A DNA stretch of 64,000 bases. Source: Myrica gale. Taxonomy: Eukaryota > Streptophyta > Magnoliopsida > Fagales > Myricaceae. The stretch lies in NCBI GenBank assembly GCA_963930655.1, contig OZ005607.1, forward strand, positions 24,126,874-24,190,873, in the 5' to 3' direction. The position numbers and the translations under genes are program-made. Each line of letters starts with the position of its first letter. Position 1 is the first letter of the stretch. The notes beneath the pieces are model-generated. The model did not search any database. It was not told the origin of the DNA and was given only the letters and a program-made list of their open reading frames with translations. Of this stretch, positions 47,056 to 59,200 are shown piece after piece.

Positions 47056-47592
47056 TCATATATTCGGCTCAAACTTTTTGACTTGCATTTGGTACCTGCA
47101 CAATGGACAATGTTCCCTTTCTCCTAAGCCACTTCATGACCAGACAATCGGTGTGAAACTTGTGCATGCACCCAAGCATCCTTCCTTCATCCCCTACGTC
47201 CATCTCTTCTTGACAAACAAAACAAACCAGCCCATCTTCCTTTACCACCACTTCCTCTGACCCTGCAAACGCCGGGTCCACATTCTTTGCCAAGATCGGC
47301 CTCCCCAGCGCTCTCATCACTTCTAGCTCAACCTCCTTCATCACGGTATCGAAGTCGCGCTTTGTTTCTTTCTCGTGCCCGCAACACGGCCAACTCCGCT
47401 GTCATGGTGTCCAACCGGCCTTATGCGTTGTAGTTTCAACGTATCCAACTTTCCTGAAAAAGTCCGGGGGTAGTACGAACCAATATCGTGCGTGGAGTAA
47501 TGACCCCAGTTACTCAACCTGTGAAGCAGTTCAGCTCTCAAAGTCAATATAGCTATTTGAAGCTCGTCAGCTATGGGAAAGTGAGCGTGCAT
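47056..47592 (-). pseudogene. RING-H2 finger gene broken by frameshifts
   Basis: The minus strand encodes most of a C-terminal RING-H2 finger of the ubiquitin-ligase type: CFVCQEEMDVGDEGRM, then CMHKFHTDCLVMKWLRR. The reading frame then shifts by one base in a GGG run near 47,115. The remaining CPLCRYQMQVKKFEPNI and stop (47,056-47,058) lie in another frame. A second break near 47,360-47,375 separates the upstream part, where the frame of LDTMTAELAVLRARE should join RDFDTVMKEVELEVMRALG. Further up, MHAHFPIADELQIAILTLRA (from 47,592) is in a third frame. No splice sites could repair the RING break. As read, it makes no complete RING. It is either a pseudogene or affected by sequence errors; three disagreeing frames favour a pseudogene. 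Confidence 0.8.
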
Positions 47593-48001
47593 GGCAGTTC
47601 TTGGCAATACTAGTAAAAGAAAGTTACAGAAGAAGAAGAGTGGGGCAAGAGTTGGTTTTGGTTTGAGTTATCTGAAGTGGGTTTTGTGGGATCCTTAAGT
47701 ATTATTCAGTGTTTTTGAATCCAGCGTCCGAGTATGAGAAGGAGAAGGAAAAATCTAACCGACCTCTGAGAAGACCGCGGCTATAACAATACATCTGCAG
47801 GAAAAAAGGCTTTGAATTTAGGGTTCCGAACTCCTATAAGTCGGTGATGTTATGAGGAAAGTCACAGGACTCGTGGGTGTTCTGATAGTGGGGCCCTGTC
47901 TGTATGGGCAACGCGCATTAGACCGCGAGGGAAAGCTATCCTGCAAAATAGAGACAGTTTGTTCGTGTTTTTAAAAATATTTTATTCTAATAATTAAAAA
48001 A

Positions 48002-48338
48002 AGAGAATTTGGAATTTTGGTCATGGGTTTACATTTGTTACTTTCAAATTTCAAAATTTTAGTCATTGAGTGTTCTTTGTTTGACGAAATGGTCATTCCG
48101 TTAATTTTTCGTCCATATGAATAACGGATTTGAAGCGGTCGACCGCTAAATGAAGTGGTCGACCGATACAAATTTACTGACGTGTCAGAAAGCTCCGTTA
48201 AGCATATGGACGACAGACTGACGAAATGACCATTTTGTCAAACATAGAAAATCCAAGGACTAAAATTTTAAAATTTGAAAGCGAATGACCCATTTGCCAA
48301 AGGAGCATAAACCCAAAGACCAAATTGTGAAATTTCCT
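48002..48338. mobile_element. Fold-back MITE with doubled GGTCGACC core
   Basis: The left arm (AGAGAATTTGGAATTTTGGTC, then GGGTTTA, TTTCAAATTTCAAAATTTTA and GACGAAATGGTCAT.TCGT) and the complement of the right arm (AGGAAATTTCACAATTTGGTC, then GGGTTTA, and so on) match across almost the whole unit. The centre holds GCGGTCGACCGC (48135-48146) and GTGGTCGACCGA (48155-48166). The flanking bases are A-rich (AAAAAA on both sides), so a target duplication is suggested but cannot be proved. The long arms suggest a Mutator-like origin. Confidence 0.7.
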
Positions 48339-50324
48339 AAAAAATGAGATATGGTTTTTTATAGTTATGATAGTGGGGCCCGTGTTCTGTGTGCATGGCC
48401 AATGGCCAAAGCGCATTAGACCACAAAGGAAAGGTACCCTGCAAAAACAAATTGCATGTTGGGTTGAGTGATTTTTTTAGGATTTACATATTACTTTTAT
48501 ATTTACATGTCAAATATTACAAAATATACGTATTTTAATATATATTTTTTACAAACATGAATTACTTTTAACAATTTTTACACGCATATCAATGCAACAT
48601 TAACATCACCTAAATATTACAATTTTATAAGAATCCTATAAATTTTTTTTAAACCAACATCGCCTAAGGTTCTGGAAAATCAGAAGTACCGTCGTATGAG
48701 GTCTATGCAGAAAAAATAGTACTTGAGTTAATGGATCCCCAAGGTTATGGTAATTCTCAGCAATGCCTAGAATAAGGGGATAATTTGGTTGGGTCCAATT
48801 TTTATTTGCTTCCTTGTGTCTAGGAAGGCGGTAATTCTCAACAATGCCTAGGGTTGCTTTTTATAGAATGAGGTCCACCAAATACTGAAAATAAAATAAA
48901 GTAATTATTAGAGCCACCCAATCTCAAGAATCACAAACCCGATACAAAATTTTAGGAGACCTCTCTCAATTTCAATTTCAATCTCAATCTCAATCTCAAT
49001 CTTAATCTCAAACTCATCCCAAACAAAGCCTCAAACTTTCGATCCCACATTCTAGAGGCTGCCTCTCTCTAGAATCCCCTCTCCCTTTCCCGACTGCCCA
49101 CCTCCCGGCTCTCACCACCCTCTCCAGCGACAGGAGGGGCTGAACCTCCATGAATCTATGAATTAAGCTGTTATGATAAAAAAAAACATAAATAAATGAA
49201 AGTCACCGTTAGGCCATAATATATCTGGGAGCTGCAAATCGGAGTCTCTTGAGCAATTTTCAAACGCTCGAAACATCATCTCACCGTGTAGCACTGAGCA
49301 CTGTTTTGGATGGATTGCAACTTAATCTACATGAGTCACATCCCCTCACCTCATTGTATGAAATCCTCCATGGAAGTTTACCTCCACGAAGACGTACTCA
49401 AAGTATCAGGCCGGGCGATCGGCTATGGCTTGGTTTAGTTACCTCGAAGTATATATTGCAATACATGACACCATAAAACTACCACGCTTCATCAATTTTG
49501 TACACAAACAATATTAGGATATGACACAATTGGGTTAAATCTATGTACCTATATATGTCTTGACATTAATTAGTCTGTTTTGCTTTTGAGCTTCTCATAA
49601 TCTCTCGAGATATCGTGCATATGGGGCTCTCTAGACCTCTTCCATCTCCAAACGAGAGGCCCTTCAAGGTTCCTTTATTCGAGGGCCAAACTTTAGCCAC
49701 TCACCAAAACAACCAACATGGGAGGCTACTAAAATTGGAAGAACGAGGGTTGTCTTCTATATATTGGGACTAAAAATGACAGATGAACTTCTGGGTCGCG
49801 GTTTGGTTGGGTTTGCATTTGTGGATGAATTGGTAATGATCCTTTTCAATTTGAGGTGTGAGAGGCACTTTGTGGAGCGAAGATTTTGGTCGGGGCCTCC
49901 TGGCCTCAGCTCTTATGTGGTAGGGATCGTGTCATGCTCCTATTGATAAGCATATATATCATCCCACTAAGAGATATCTAAAAAAGTTTTAGGACCACTC
50001 GGACAAAAGGGGGTCAAAATTTCTGACTTGTTGCTAAGCCAACTTTTCCTTAAAGTGCACCCCAGCATGGTGTTGGTCTCAATCAACAAGGGTGGAAAGA
50101 CAAGTGCCCTTTTTAAGGGCATCATGTAACTATGTGATCTCCAGCCAATTATTTCCAAATGCATGACTTTTCCTTTCTAGACAGTCCTTTTTTTTTGTTT
50201 GCCAAATTTTTATTGCTTTTCCTGGTGACAATATATCCATCAGATTATTAATTTGATATCTGAGCAATCTGCCTTTGCAAATTTGTTGACCAATGAGAAA
50301 ATATACTAGTTTTCCTTCATTAAT
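48339..50324. other. Intergenic, with TCTCAA microsatellite
   Basis: No gene recognised. A (TTTCAA/TCTCAA)n run of about 50 bp lies at 48,965-49,013. A perfect short inverted repeat ATTCTAGAG...CTCTAGAAT with a 9-base loop follows at about 49,050. ORFs at 49,249-49,476 and 49,764-49,946 show no motif that I know. Confidence 0.5.
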
Positions 50325-50620
50325 TATAGGGGTTCGATGCTTTATACCTTATCTATCAATTTTGTTACGCTTCACCCTTCAACTATTAAATTTGTATACT
50401 TTGTACTCTCTGCTGTTAATTTGGACAGAAATTACTATTTCTTATAGATGAATTGACAAATTTACCCTCACATGATATCACGGTCTAAAAACAAGTGAGG
50501 ATAGAATTGACAAATTAATTGCAAAACTTGCAAAGTGTACAAGATTCGTAGCATGAGTGAAATGAAAGGAAATTGATAGTTAGAGATATAAAGTGTAAGT
50601 ACTCTCATATATAATGAGGG
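50325..50620. repeat. Fold-back repeat, same family as 28.8 and 31.6 kb
   Basis: Left-arm words (GCTTTATACCTTATCTATCA, then TTTGTATACTTTGTACTCT) are inverted on the right (GATAGTTAGAGATATAAAGTG, in parts, and GCAAAGTGTACAAGATTCGT). Boundaries are approximate and no target duplication was identified. Confidence 0.6.
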
Positions 50621-52600
50621 AAAACTATATTTAACCTTTAACCAATATAATTTCTCTTATAAGAAGAATTTTGAATGATAATTAAGTGGGTATATTTTCA
50701 TAATATAATTAGCTTTTTTAAAAAATAGTTGATTAACAAATATATGATTTTTATTATTACAAAAGTATATGGACTTTTAGTCTAAGTAACAGCAAGTGAG
50801 AAAGCAATATATTTTTTATTAATAAATTTTCTACATGGTACGTGACCAAAAACCCTGAATCTTTGAAAATCTAAGCCATTTTTTAATTTTAAAATGTTGT
50901 TTGATTTTTTTTATATCTAAGCTATTTTTAAATTAAAAAAGTGTACCTCTTTCCGGACCTTGCGGCTTGGTGCACGAATTTAGCCCTTTAGGCGCATGTA
51001 AACACATAAAAATATTTGATTAAAAAAACACAGAAAAATATTATTTATTAACAGAAGTTACAGAACTTTCCTCATCTGTTTGGAGCCCACAAGGCTCTCT
51101 CAAATAGTCAATTCTCAGCTCTTTGCTACCCTTTTTTTATTTAAGAAAAAAATCATTTTGTGTCCCCAAGATGTAATGATCAAAATTGTGCTGCATGTAT
51201 TATAAATGAGTCATGTGACATAATTTTGACGGTAAGATCTTACTTGAAGACACACATTGATGAATTTTGATAATTCAAGAATTTAATATGAAAAACTTAA
51301 TAATTCATACTCTTGACATTGATCCTGTAATTTGGGATCACAAGGTGAAGTTTATCTTTTCAATTTTTTACTTCAAGAAAAAGATGCAAAAGCCACATAA
51401 AAAACAAAAAAAAAGAAATAAAATTTTTCGACTCATTTTGTTTGTAACTCTATCCATTTATGCTTATTACTTTATTTATCTATATTTTTTATTTTTATTG
51501 ACCAAACTTTATCTTTTAATAATAAAAGATAATTCGTCCTCGTGCACCGAGCTCTGACCGGCTCAATTTAATCACAATGCAAACTCTGGATGCATGTCTT
51601 GTCACACGATAAACTCTGAATATGCATAATTTAAATTGTGAATTTTGTTGCTATGAGAAGTCGAATTAGGGTTCATCGCGTGAGTATGTTTGAGGGTGAA
51701 AATTTTGGGTATTGGAGTTTGAGAAATATTATAAAGTAAAAATATGTTATGGGAGTTGGTGAAAAAGTGAAGAGAGAGAAGATTTTTAATAAATATTATA
51801 ATAATAAAAAAATTATGTGATGAATTTTTTATTATTAAACTTAAATTTTTGGGACCAAATTATTGGAGCTCAAACATACCTATCTCTTACTAACTCATTC
51901 AAGTTATTAAAAGGAAATTCTAAATTCTAAATTCTAAATCTCACATTTTCATTATCTTTAGGATAATCTTTTTGTCTGTGATGTAAATTTCCACTCCCTA
52001 AAGAAGAAGTCACAAAGCTTTTATTTTAAAAAAATACGTATTTTAATAACCATAAAAGGAAAAATAAGATAAAAAACAATAAAATTTAAAAAAAAAAAGA
52101 AAAGAGAATGTGATTTTTTTATTATTTTCCTCGGACTATGATTACTTTGACTACCCCTGGTTTACGCCCTATTTCATAACTTTTCACTACAAAAGATATA
52201 AAAAATTACATCTCTTCACTTTTTCATTAAACCCAAAACCATCACTAAACTCAATACCAAAAATTTTATAACACAAACATAACCTTAGAAAACCAGGCAA
52301 TTGGCCATCCTTCCCTGATTGTTGACTGCTTGACATATAAGCCTCAAATAAACGCATTTTTTTCACATTTTCTCTCCATCCAAACACGGAAATAAAGATG
52401 TATATAAAGGGAAGGAAAAACTTTCCCGAGAAAAAGGAAGTGTCAAATTGGGAAAATTCAGGTATCATTTTCATATAGCTATTATGGGCATTATCCTACG
52501 CGCCTCCACTTTTTTCATTTTTCTCTCTTCTTTTTGTTAATTCAACAGTGACCTTTTCTTTTCTTCCACTGCGAGTCTGCGACAGTCGACACTACTATTT
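50621..52600. other. Intergenic, with MITE relics
   Basis: AT-rich and gene-free. Besides the element at 51,682-51,881, the stretch 52,180-52,285 carries the reverse complement of the same family's interior and one end (TCTTCACTTTTTCATTAAAC, ACTCAATACCAAAAATTTTA, then CAAACATAACCTT), so it is a truncated, opposite-oriented copy. The last 120 bp lead into the PRAF promoter. Confidence 0.55.
51682..51881. mobile_element. Tourist-like MITE, perfect 11-bp inverted ends
   Basis: GTATGTTTGAG at 51,684 and CTCAAACATAC ending at 51,879 are exact inverted ends. The interior (GTTGGTGAAAAAGTGAAGAG, TTTTTAATAAATATTATAAT) is close to that of the 8,130-8,326 copy, and the two are almost equal in length (about 200 and 197 bp). 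A TWA duplication is not visible here, so the boundaries are uncertain by a few bases. Confidence 0.75.
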
Positions 52601-52638
52601 GTCTTCTCAGCCTACAGCAATATTTTACTTTTAGAATT

Positions 52639-52663
52639 CTCTCTCTCTCTCTCTCTCTCTCTC
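52639..52663. repeat. (CT)n tract in the PRAF leader or promoter
   Basis: About 12 uninterrupted CT units, followed by further CT-rich sequence to about 52,780. Such tracts are common in plant core promoters and 5' leaders, and this one probably marks the region where PRAF transcription starts. Confidence 0.7.
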
Positions 52664-53048
52664 ATCTCGTAGTTAAAGCTCTCTCTCTTCTGCAACTGAG
52701 AGAATCAATCAGATCATATAGTTTCCTAGATTTTCCCACTCTCTCCCGCACTTTCTCGCCCCGATTCTCTCTCTCAGACAAACCGGCACGCGAACGCGCT
52801 CGCGCACTCACGGTTGCAGACACGCCTCGAGCTCGGGGACCTCTTGATCACCGAAATCTAGTGGAGCTTTACCCTCTCGTTCTTCGATCGACTCTCTTCC
52901 ATCACCAAACAGCTGCTCTTCTTACAGACTTCACTTCGCAGCCCTCACTGGACGAACCGAACTCATTGGAAGCACCGGTATGGTACGGTTAGTGTAGCCA
53001 GTTATGGAACCGTAACTGACGAATTCGTGCGGAACTGAGTGTGGATGA

Positions 53049-53201
53049 ATGCTTGATTCGAGGCTCGGTGGGGGTCTAGGGCTGAGTGAGTGTGTTAATC
53101 TGGAGGTGAGTTGGCGAAGGAAGGTGTTGGTGGATGAAATTGGTGAATGGAACGATTCGGTTTTGAGAATGGGCAAGTCAGAAATGGGGGGTGTTGTTTA
53201 G
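53049..53201 (+). promoter_or_regulatory. Upstream ORF of 50 codons in the PRAF leader
   Basis: An ATG at 53,049 opens 50 sense codons (beginning MLDSRLGGGLGLSECVN and ending KSEMGGVV) closed by TAG at 53,199-53,201. It lies in the same frame as the main ORF and stops only 18 bases before the main ATG. Three shorter uORFs precede it: ATG at 52,980 (5 codons), 53,004 (3 codons) and 53,045 (3 codons). If the transcript starts upstream of 52,980, ribosomes meet four upstream ATGs, so translation of the main protein is probably restrained. Whether the 50-codon peptide is conserved is not known to me. Confidence 0.55.
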
Positions 53202-53219
53202 GTCTTCGGTTTTTGCTCG

Positions 53220-56200
53220 ATGTCGCGGACGGATAGGATGGCTTCGGATCTTAGCAGGACTAGCCCCTTAGAAAGGGACACTGATCAGGTATTCGTTTTC
53301 CTTAGTTTATTGGATATGTTCGTTTATTGGATATGTTCAGTGTCATACATTCAAGAATTGGTTTAGTTTTAGCTTATAATCGCATGGAAGCACTTTGAGT
53401 TTTTCCTTTTGGTCGAAATTTGAGGTTATTGGTTTGGTTGCGCGAACTGTTAGTTTGGATTGTTTAGGTTGCTTTCCGCGATGATATTTATACTATATCT
53501 TTTTGGGGATCATATGGGTTTCTAATAATGTTGGTATAGTTCTTTGAAGAGTTGGGTTGTTTAGCTCTAGTTGTGGGAGATTTAAATTAATCGCATGCTA
53601 TGCAGGCTGGCTTGTCAAGGTAGCAAGAATCGTTCACGAGGGATTTTTAGTGGTGGGCTTAGTAAGTTGTTTGAATTGAATGAATGTCCTTCGTACGAAT
53701 GATTTTTCAAGTTGTTGGAATGGACTGAAAGATGACCTGTTTTGGATAGGTTTCTCCAAATGATTTCCTGTTTGACTTACTAGTTATCCATCCTCCCATT
53801 TCAATGCCAGTTTATTAAAGAATACTGACACTCAGAAAGTTGACAGCTGAACTTGATAATGCTGAAGAAGATATAATTGTGTGCATTCACAATCTACGTG
53901 TTTCACCATATGGAGCTGTGTTTAACGAGTCAATCAAGTGATCTGTGTCACCTTTGTACGTGATAAAGTTTTCTAAGTTAGGCTAGATACCTGAATAAGG
54001 ATTCTGAGCACCATTATAATAGCATAATGTGGTTCCCTCTAAGCAAACCAAAAGAACAAGGATATATGATGATCCCGTCTAGCTTATGCACTGCGTTGCT
54101 GCCAATCTTCTGAGCTGATCCCAATCTCTACCCTAGAGGAGTAGATAGGAGGTGGATTAGATGATCGATACCAGTATGTAAGGGGTTTTGTTTCTTTTTA
54201 CCTTTGTAATTATTGATTCTAGCGTAGTTGCTTAGATGCAACTTCTAAGTAGTGCTACCTTGCTGATCAAGATGAGATAATCAAGCTTGATGACTCTCTT
54301 CAAAGTGGGTATTAATGGAGCCAGAAGCACTTTGGAATCTTTTCTGTGGGTGTTACTAGGCATTAGGTGACAGGTTGATTAATGGAGAGCTCTGTAAAAT
54401 TTGAATAGCATGCTTGTCAGTTTTCCCCCCATTGAAATCTCTACAACTTCTTTATGTTCTTCTGATCCAGTTGAATATGCTGTTTCACTTTTGTCTTCAC
54501 TTGATACTGATTTCTATTCTATTTACTGCTTGCAAATGTGCTGAATAAGCTTAAGTTAAGTTCTTGGGTGATGTTTTTGACAGGCCATTACTGCTCTGAA
54601 GAAAGGAGCATACTTGCTTAAGTATGGCAGAAGGGGGAAGCCCAAAATTTGTAAATTCCGGCTTTCCAATGTAAGCTTGACCTTTTTCCAGTGATGTTAA
54701 TGCATATCAAAGCTCACATATGATGTATGTCTCTGTGTATGGCCCTGTGAATCAAACCTTACATATTCATGTTAACTTGGTGCATAATATTAAGTTCTTT
54801 TTGTATTGTCATTTAAGCCCCTAGACACACATTTACATTCAGGAGAGACTATCTCCAGCTGTAGTTGCTTCGGCTGGGAAAAAAGACGATGACTGATTAG
54901 ATTTGTTTAGACCGAATCATTTTTATAGAAGTACAATAAGTAGCATTTGCTAATATCGTTGGAGAAGAGCAGATTTATCTTCCGGTGTTTTGGTTACTAT
55001 GGTAATGAACACCTAAATACAAACAGATACTCATAGAGAGGGTAGCAACACAAATAGTTTGACAGAACGATATCTACAGATTGATTGCCTGTCTGTGAAC
55101 AATGAAGGGAATTATGACACTTGTTTTGAGGGCAAATTACTAATGATGTGGTAGTTTGAGGGGGGTAAAATTTGTGTTATGTAATTTCCACCAAATGCAT
55201 TCTAACCATATTTGAACCTATCATGTCCGATAAACGGGTAATATAATTTGCCTGTATCACTCCTATTCAACGAATTCATTAGATTGTTTTCGGCATTAAT
55301 GGTAGTTTATTAACAAATATAACTTTAAATGTGAAAGGCATGTAAAGTTGGTTTAGATTTGTTTATCTATAAACAGTAGTTATATTTGTTTTTGCTGCAA
55401 TTAATGGCCCAATGAGGGTTTTGCTAAGGAAAGTTACTTGTTTGATTTTCTCATTGCTTTCAGGATGAGTCTGTTCTAATATGGTTCTCAGGGAAAGAGG
55501 AGAAGCATCTCAAACTAAGCCACGTGTCTAGAATTATCTCTGGGCAGCGCACTGTAAGTGTCTTTGTAGGAGGATGGTATCATGTCTGTGGGTGTGTTGG
55601 TATGGTGTTAGGAGATTGTAATTGCATGTCTTCAGTGGTATGATTATGTTAAAAAAGATGTGCTTTTGTCTTGAGTAAAATTGCTTTTTCATTGTCCCTT
55701 CTCTGTCGTGGGAGCATTATTTGTGGAAATAAGTCTACTTGTACTGATTATTTTTTGACTAATATCTTTTTTTTTTTTGAATTAACTTACATATTTGAAG
55801 TGCAAAACATTGCCCCTGTTCTCCTGTAATGCCTGAATTGAATGGGGAAAAAACTAAATCCAAGTTAACATGAATTTTTAAAATTATAATCTCCTCTAAA
55901 TTTGATAGCCAATTTCTATTTCAATCTAGCATTTCACTGGTATATTTGTCACTGGACTGTTTTTTATTCACTCAGTCTGTCTTTCACTAAGAAGTTTCTT
56001 TGCCATGGATGTTATATCTGTATATTAATTGCAGTTTGTGTTGAATCTGTTGGTTTATGGCTACTGATAGGGTTCCGCTGCTAAGTCATTAACGAAGATG
56101 TTCTCTAGGTGCTAGATTCGCTCATAACCACGATTTGTAATAGTCGTCATTTTTTTTTTGCATCTTTTCTTTCTCAGTTACATTTAGTGATGTTGGTGAG

Positions 56201-59200
56201 ACTGATGGTCTTATTGTTTTGTTTGTGGGTGTCTGCGTGCGTGCCAGTTTGTGCTGTACTCTATTTGCGAGTTCATGCCTTGGCTTTCACCTTGGTGGCC
56301 TGATTTTGTGTCATTTAGTTTTTCTGCTCTGTACTAATTAAGCATGTTGTAATTTGTTTGCAGCCGATCTTTCAAAGGTATCCACGCCCTGAAAAGGAGT
56401 ATCAGTCGTTTTCACTCATATACAATGACAGATCACTAGATTTGGTAAGAATTTTCTTTGTATTATTTATTTCCTTCCTTTCTAATTGCTATTGGTTGTA
56501 TTTTGTGGTGGTAGTTCTCCAGCATAGCCTCTCTTGCTTAGCTATATCGGATTGCTGTTAAGATTGTTGAAGTGTTTCGTAATTTGGTGATCTGATCTCT
56601 GATTCTCTGAACTAGATTTGCAAGGATAAAGATGAAGCTGAGGTATGGTTTAGTGGTCTAAAAGCACTAATTTCCCGTTGTCATCACCGCAAATGGAGAA
56701 CAGAATCTAGGAGTGATGGAATTCCTTCTGAAGCTAATAGTCCTAGAACATACACACGAAAAAGTTCTCCGATGAATTCTCCATTTGGTAGTAACGAGAG
56801 TCTGCAGAAGGTATGATTATCTTGTTTCATAGCCTCTTCCGTTTTGAATTGTAAATGTAGGCTACTGAAATTTCCTTGTGCTTAATTCAGGATAGTGGAG
56901 ATCACCTTCGGCTTCATAGTCCATATGAAAGCCCCCCAAAGAATGGTCTGGATAAAGCATTATCGGATGTGATATTGTATGCAGTTCCTCCCAAAGGTTT
57001 CTTTCCTTCAGATTCTGCTTGTGGTTCAGTCCATTCATTGTCATCAGGAGGCTCGGATAGCGTACATGGCCACATGAAGGCAATGGCGATGGATGCTTTT
57101 AGAGTAAGTCTGTCGAGTGCTGTTAGCTCATCAAGCCAAGGTTCCGGTCATGATGATGGTGATGCCCTAGGGGATGTTTTTGTTTGGGGGGAAGGCATAG
57201 GGGACGGTGTTTTGGGTGGTGGACCTCATAGACTTGGAAGTGGTTTTGGTGTCAAAATGGATTCTTTATTGCCTAAAGCTTTAGAATCTGCGGTGGTCCT
57301 TGATGTCCAAAACATTGCCTGTGGTGGTCGACATGCTGCCTTAGTAAGCAAGCAAGGAGAGATTTTCTCCTGGGGCGAGGAATCTGGAGGCAGGCTGGGG
57401 CATGGAGTGGATGCTGATGTGATGCATCCAAAGCTAATTGAGGCCCTAAGTAATATGAACATTGAGCTTGTAGCTTGTGGTGAGTACCATACATGTGCTG
57501 TAACATTTTCTGGTGATTTGTACACGTGGGGTGACGGAAGTTTCAACTTTGGTCTTCTTGGACACGGAAATGAGGTGAGCCACTGGGTCCCAAAGAGAGT
57601 AAATGGACCCTTAGAGGGAATACATGTCTCATCTATCTCTTGCGGACCCTGGCACACTGCTGTTGTAACCTCTGCTGGTCACTTGTATACTTTTGGTGAT
57701 GGCACGTTCGGTGTTCTGGGCCATGGAGATCGGTCAAGTGTTTCGATACCGAGGGAAGTGGAATCGCTGAAGGGACTCCGCACTGTCCGAGCAGCTTGTG
57801 GTGTTTGGCATACTGCTGCAGTGGTAGAAGTCATGGTGGGCAATTCTAGTTCCAGCAACTGCTCTTCAGGAAAGCTGTTCACTTGGGGAGATGGAGATAA
57901 AGGTCGACTTGGGCACGGTGATAAGGAAGCCAAACTTGTGCCTACATGTGTTGCTGCTCTTGTTGAACCGAACTTTTGTCGAGTTGCCTGTGGACATAGT
58001 CTGACCATCGCCCTTACAACCTCAGGCCATGTCTATACAATGGGTAGTCCTGTTTATGGCCAGTTAGGGAGTCCGCAGGCTGATGGAAAACTCCCTACTC
58101 GTGTTGAAGGAAAGCTCTCCAAAAGTTTTGTGGAGGAAATAGCTTGTGGTGCTTATCATGTCGCAGTTTTAACATCAAGAACTGAAGTCTATACGTGGGG
58201 CAAGGGTGCAAATGGTCGTTTAGGTCATGGTGATACTGATGATAGAAATTCCCCAACATTAGTAGAAGCTCTGAGAGATAAGCAAGTCAAAAGTATTGCC
58301 TGTGGTACTAATTTTACTGCAGCTATATGCCTGCACAAGTGGGTCTCAGGTGTTGACCAGTCTATGTGTTCTGGCTGTCGCCTGCCATTTAATTTTAAAA
58401 GAAAACGTCACAACTGTTACAATTGTGGACTCGTTTTTTGTCATTCATGCAGCACTAAGAAGTCTCTTAAGGCTTCTATGGCACCAAATCCTAACAAACC
58501 TTACCGTGTCTGTGATAATTGTTTCAATAAGCTAAGGAAAGCTATTGAAGGTGATGGTTCGTCTCAGTCTTCCGTGAGCAGAAGAGGAAACATCAATCAA
58601 GGGTCACTTGAGGTCATTGAGAAAGAAGAGAAGTTGGATTCCAGATCTCGTGCACAACTTGCTAGATTTTCTTCAATGGAATCCTTTAAGCAAGTGGAAA
58701 GCCGATCTTCTAAGAAAAACAAGAAACTAGAATTTAACAGCAGCCGAGTCTCACCTATTCCAAATGGAGTTTCCCAGTGGGGAGCACTTAATATTTCTAA
58801 ATCTTTTAATCCAGTGTTTGGGTCATCCAAGAAATTTTTCTCAGCTTCTGTTCCTGGATCAAGAATTGTTTCTCGGGCAACGTCTCCGATATCAAGGCGG
58901 CCCAGCCCACCTCGTTCGACTACACCAACCCCTACTCTGGGAGGACTTGCCTCACCAAAGATTGTTGTGGATGATACTAAAAGAACAAACGATAGCCTCA
59001 GCCAGGAAGTTGTTAAATTAAGGACACAGGTGGAAAATTCTCCCTGATTTTCAATCAACACTTGTTTAAGTTGCTCGTTTACTCGCAGTAACTACCTTAT
59101 TTTCACCCACGGAGTTTTTGATCTTGTGGGGATGGATATTGGACTTGCAGGTGACATTAAAGAAAGCACTACCGCTAAGTTCCAACAAAATCTATTTCCT

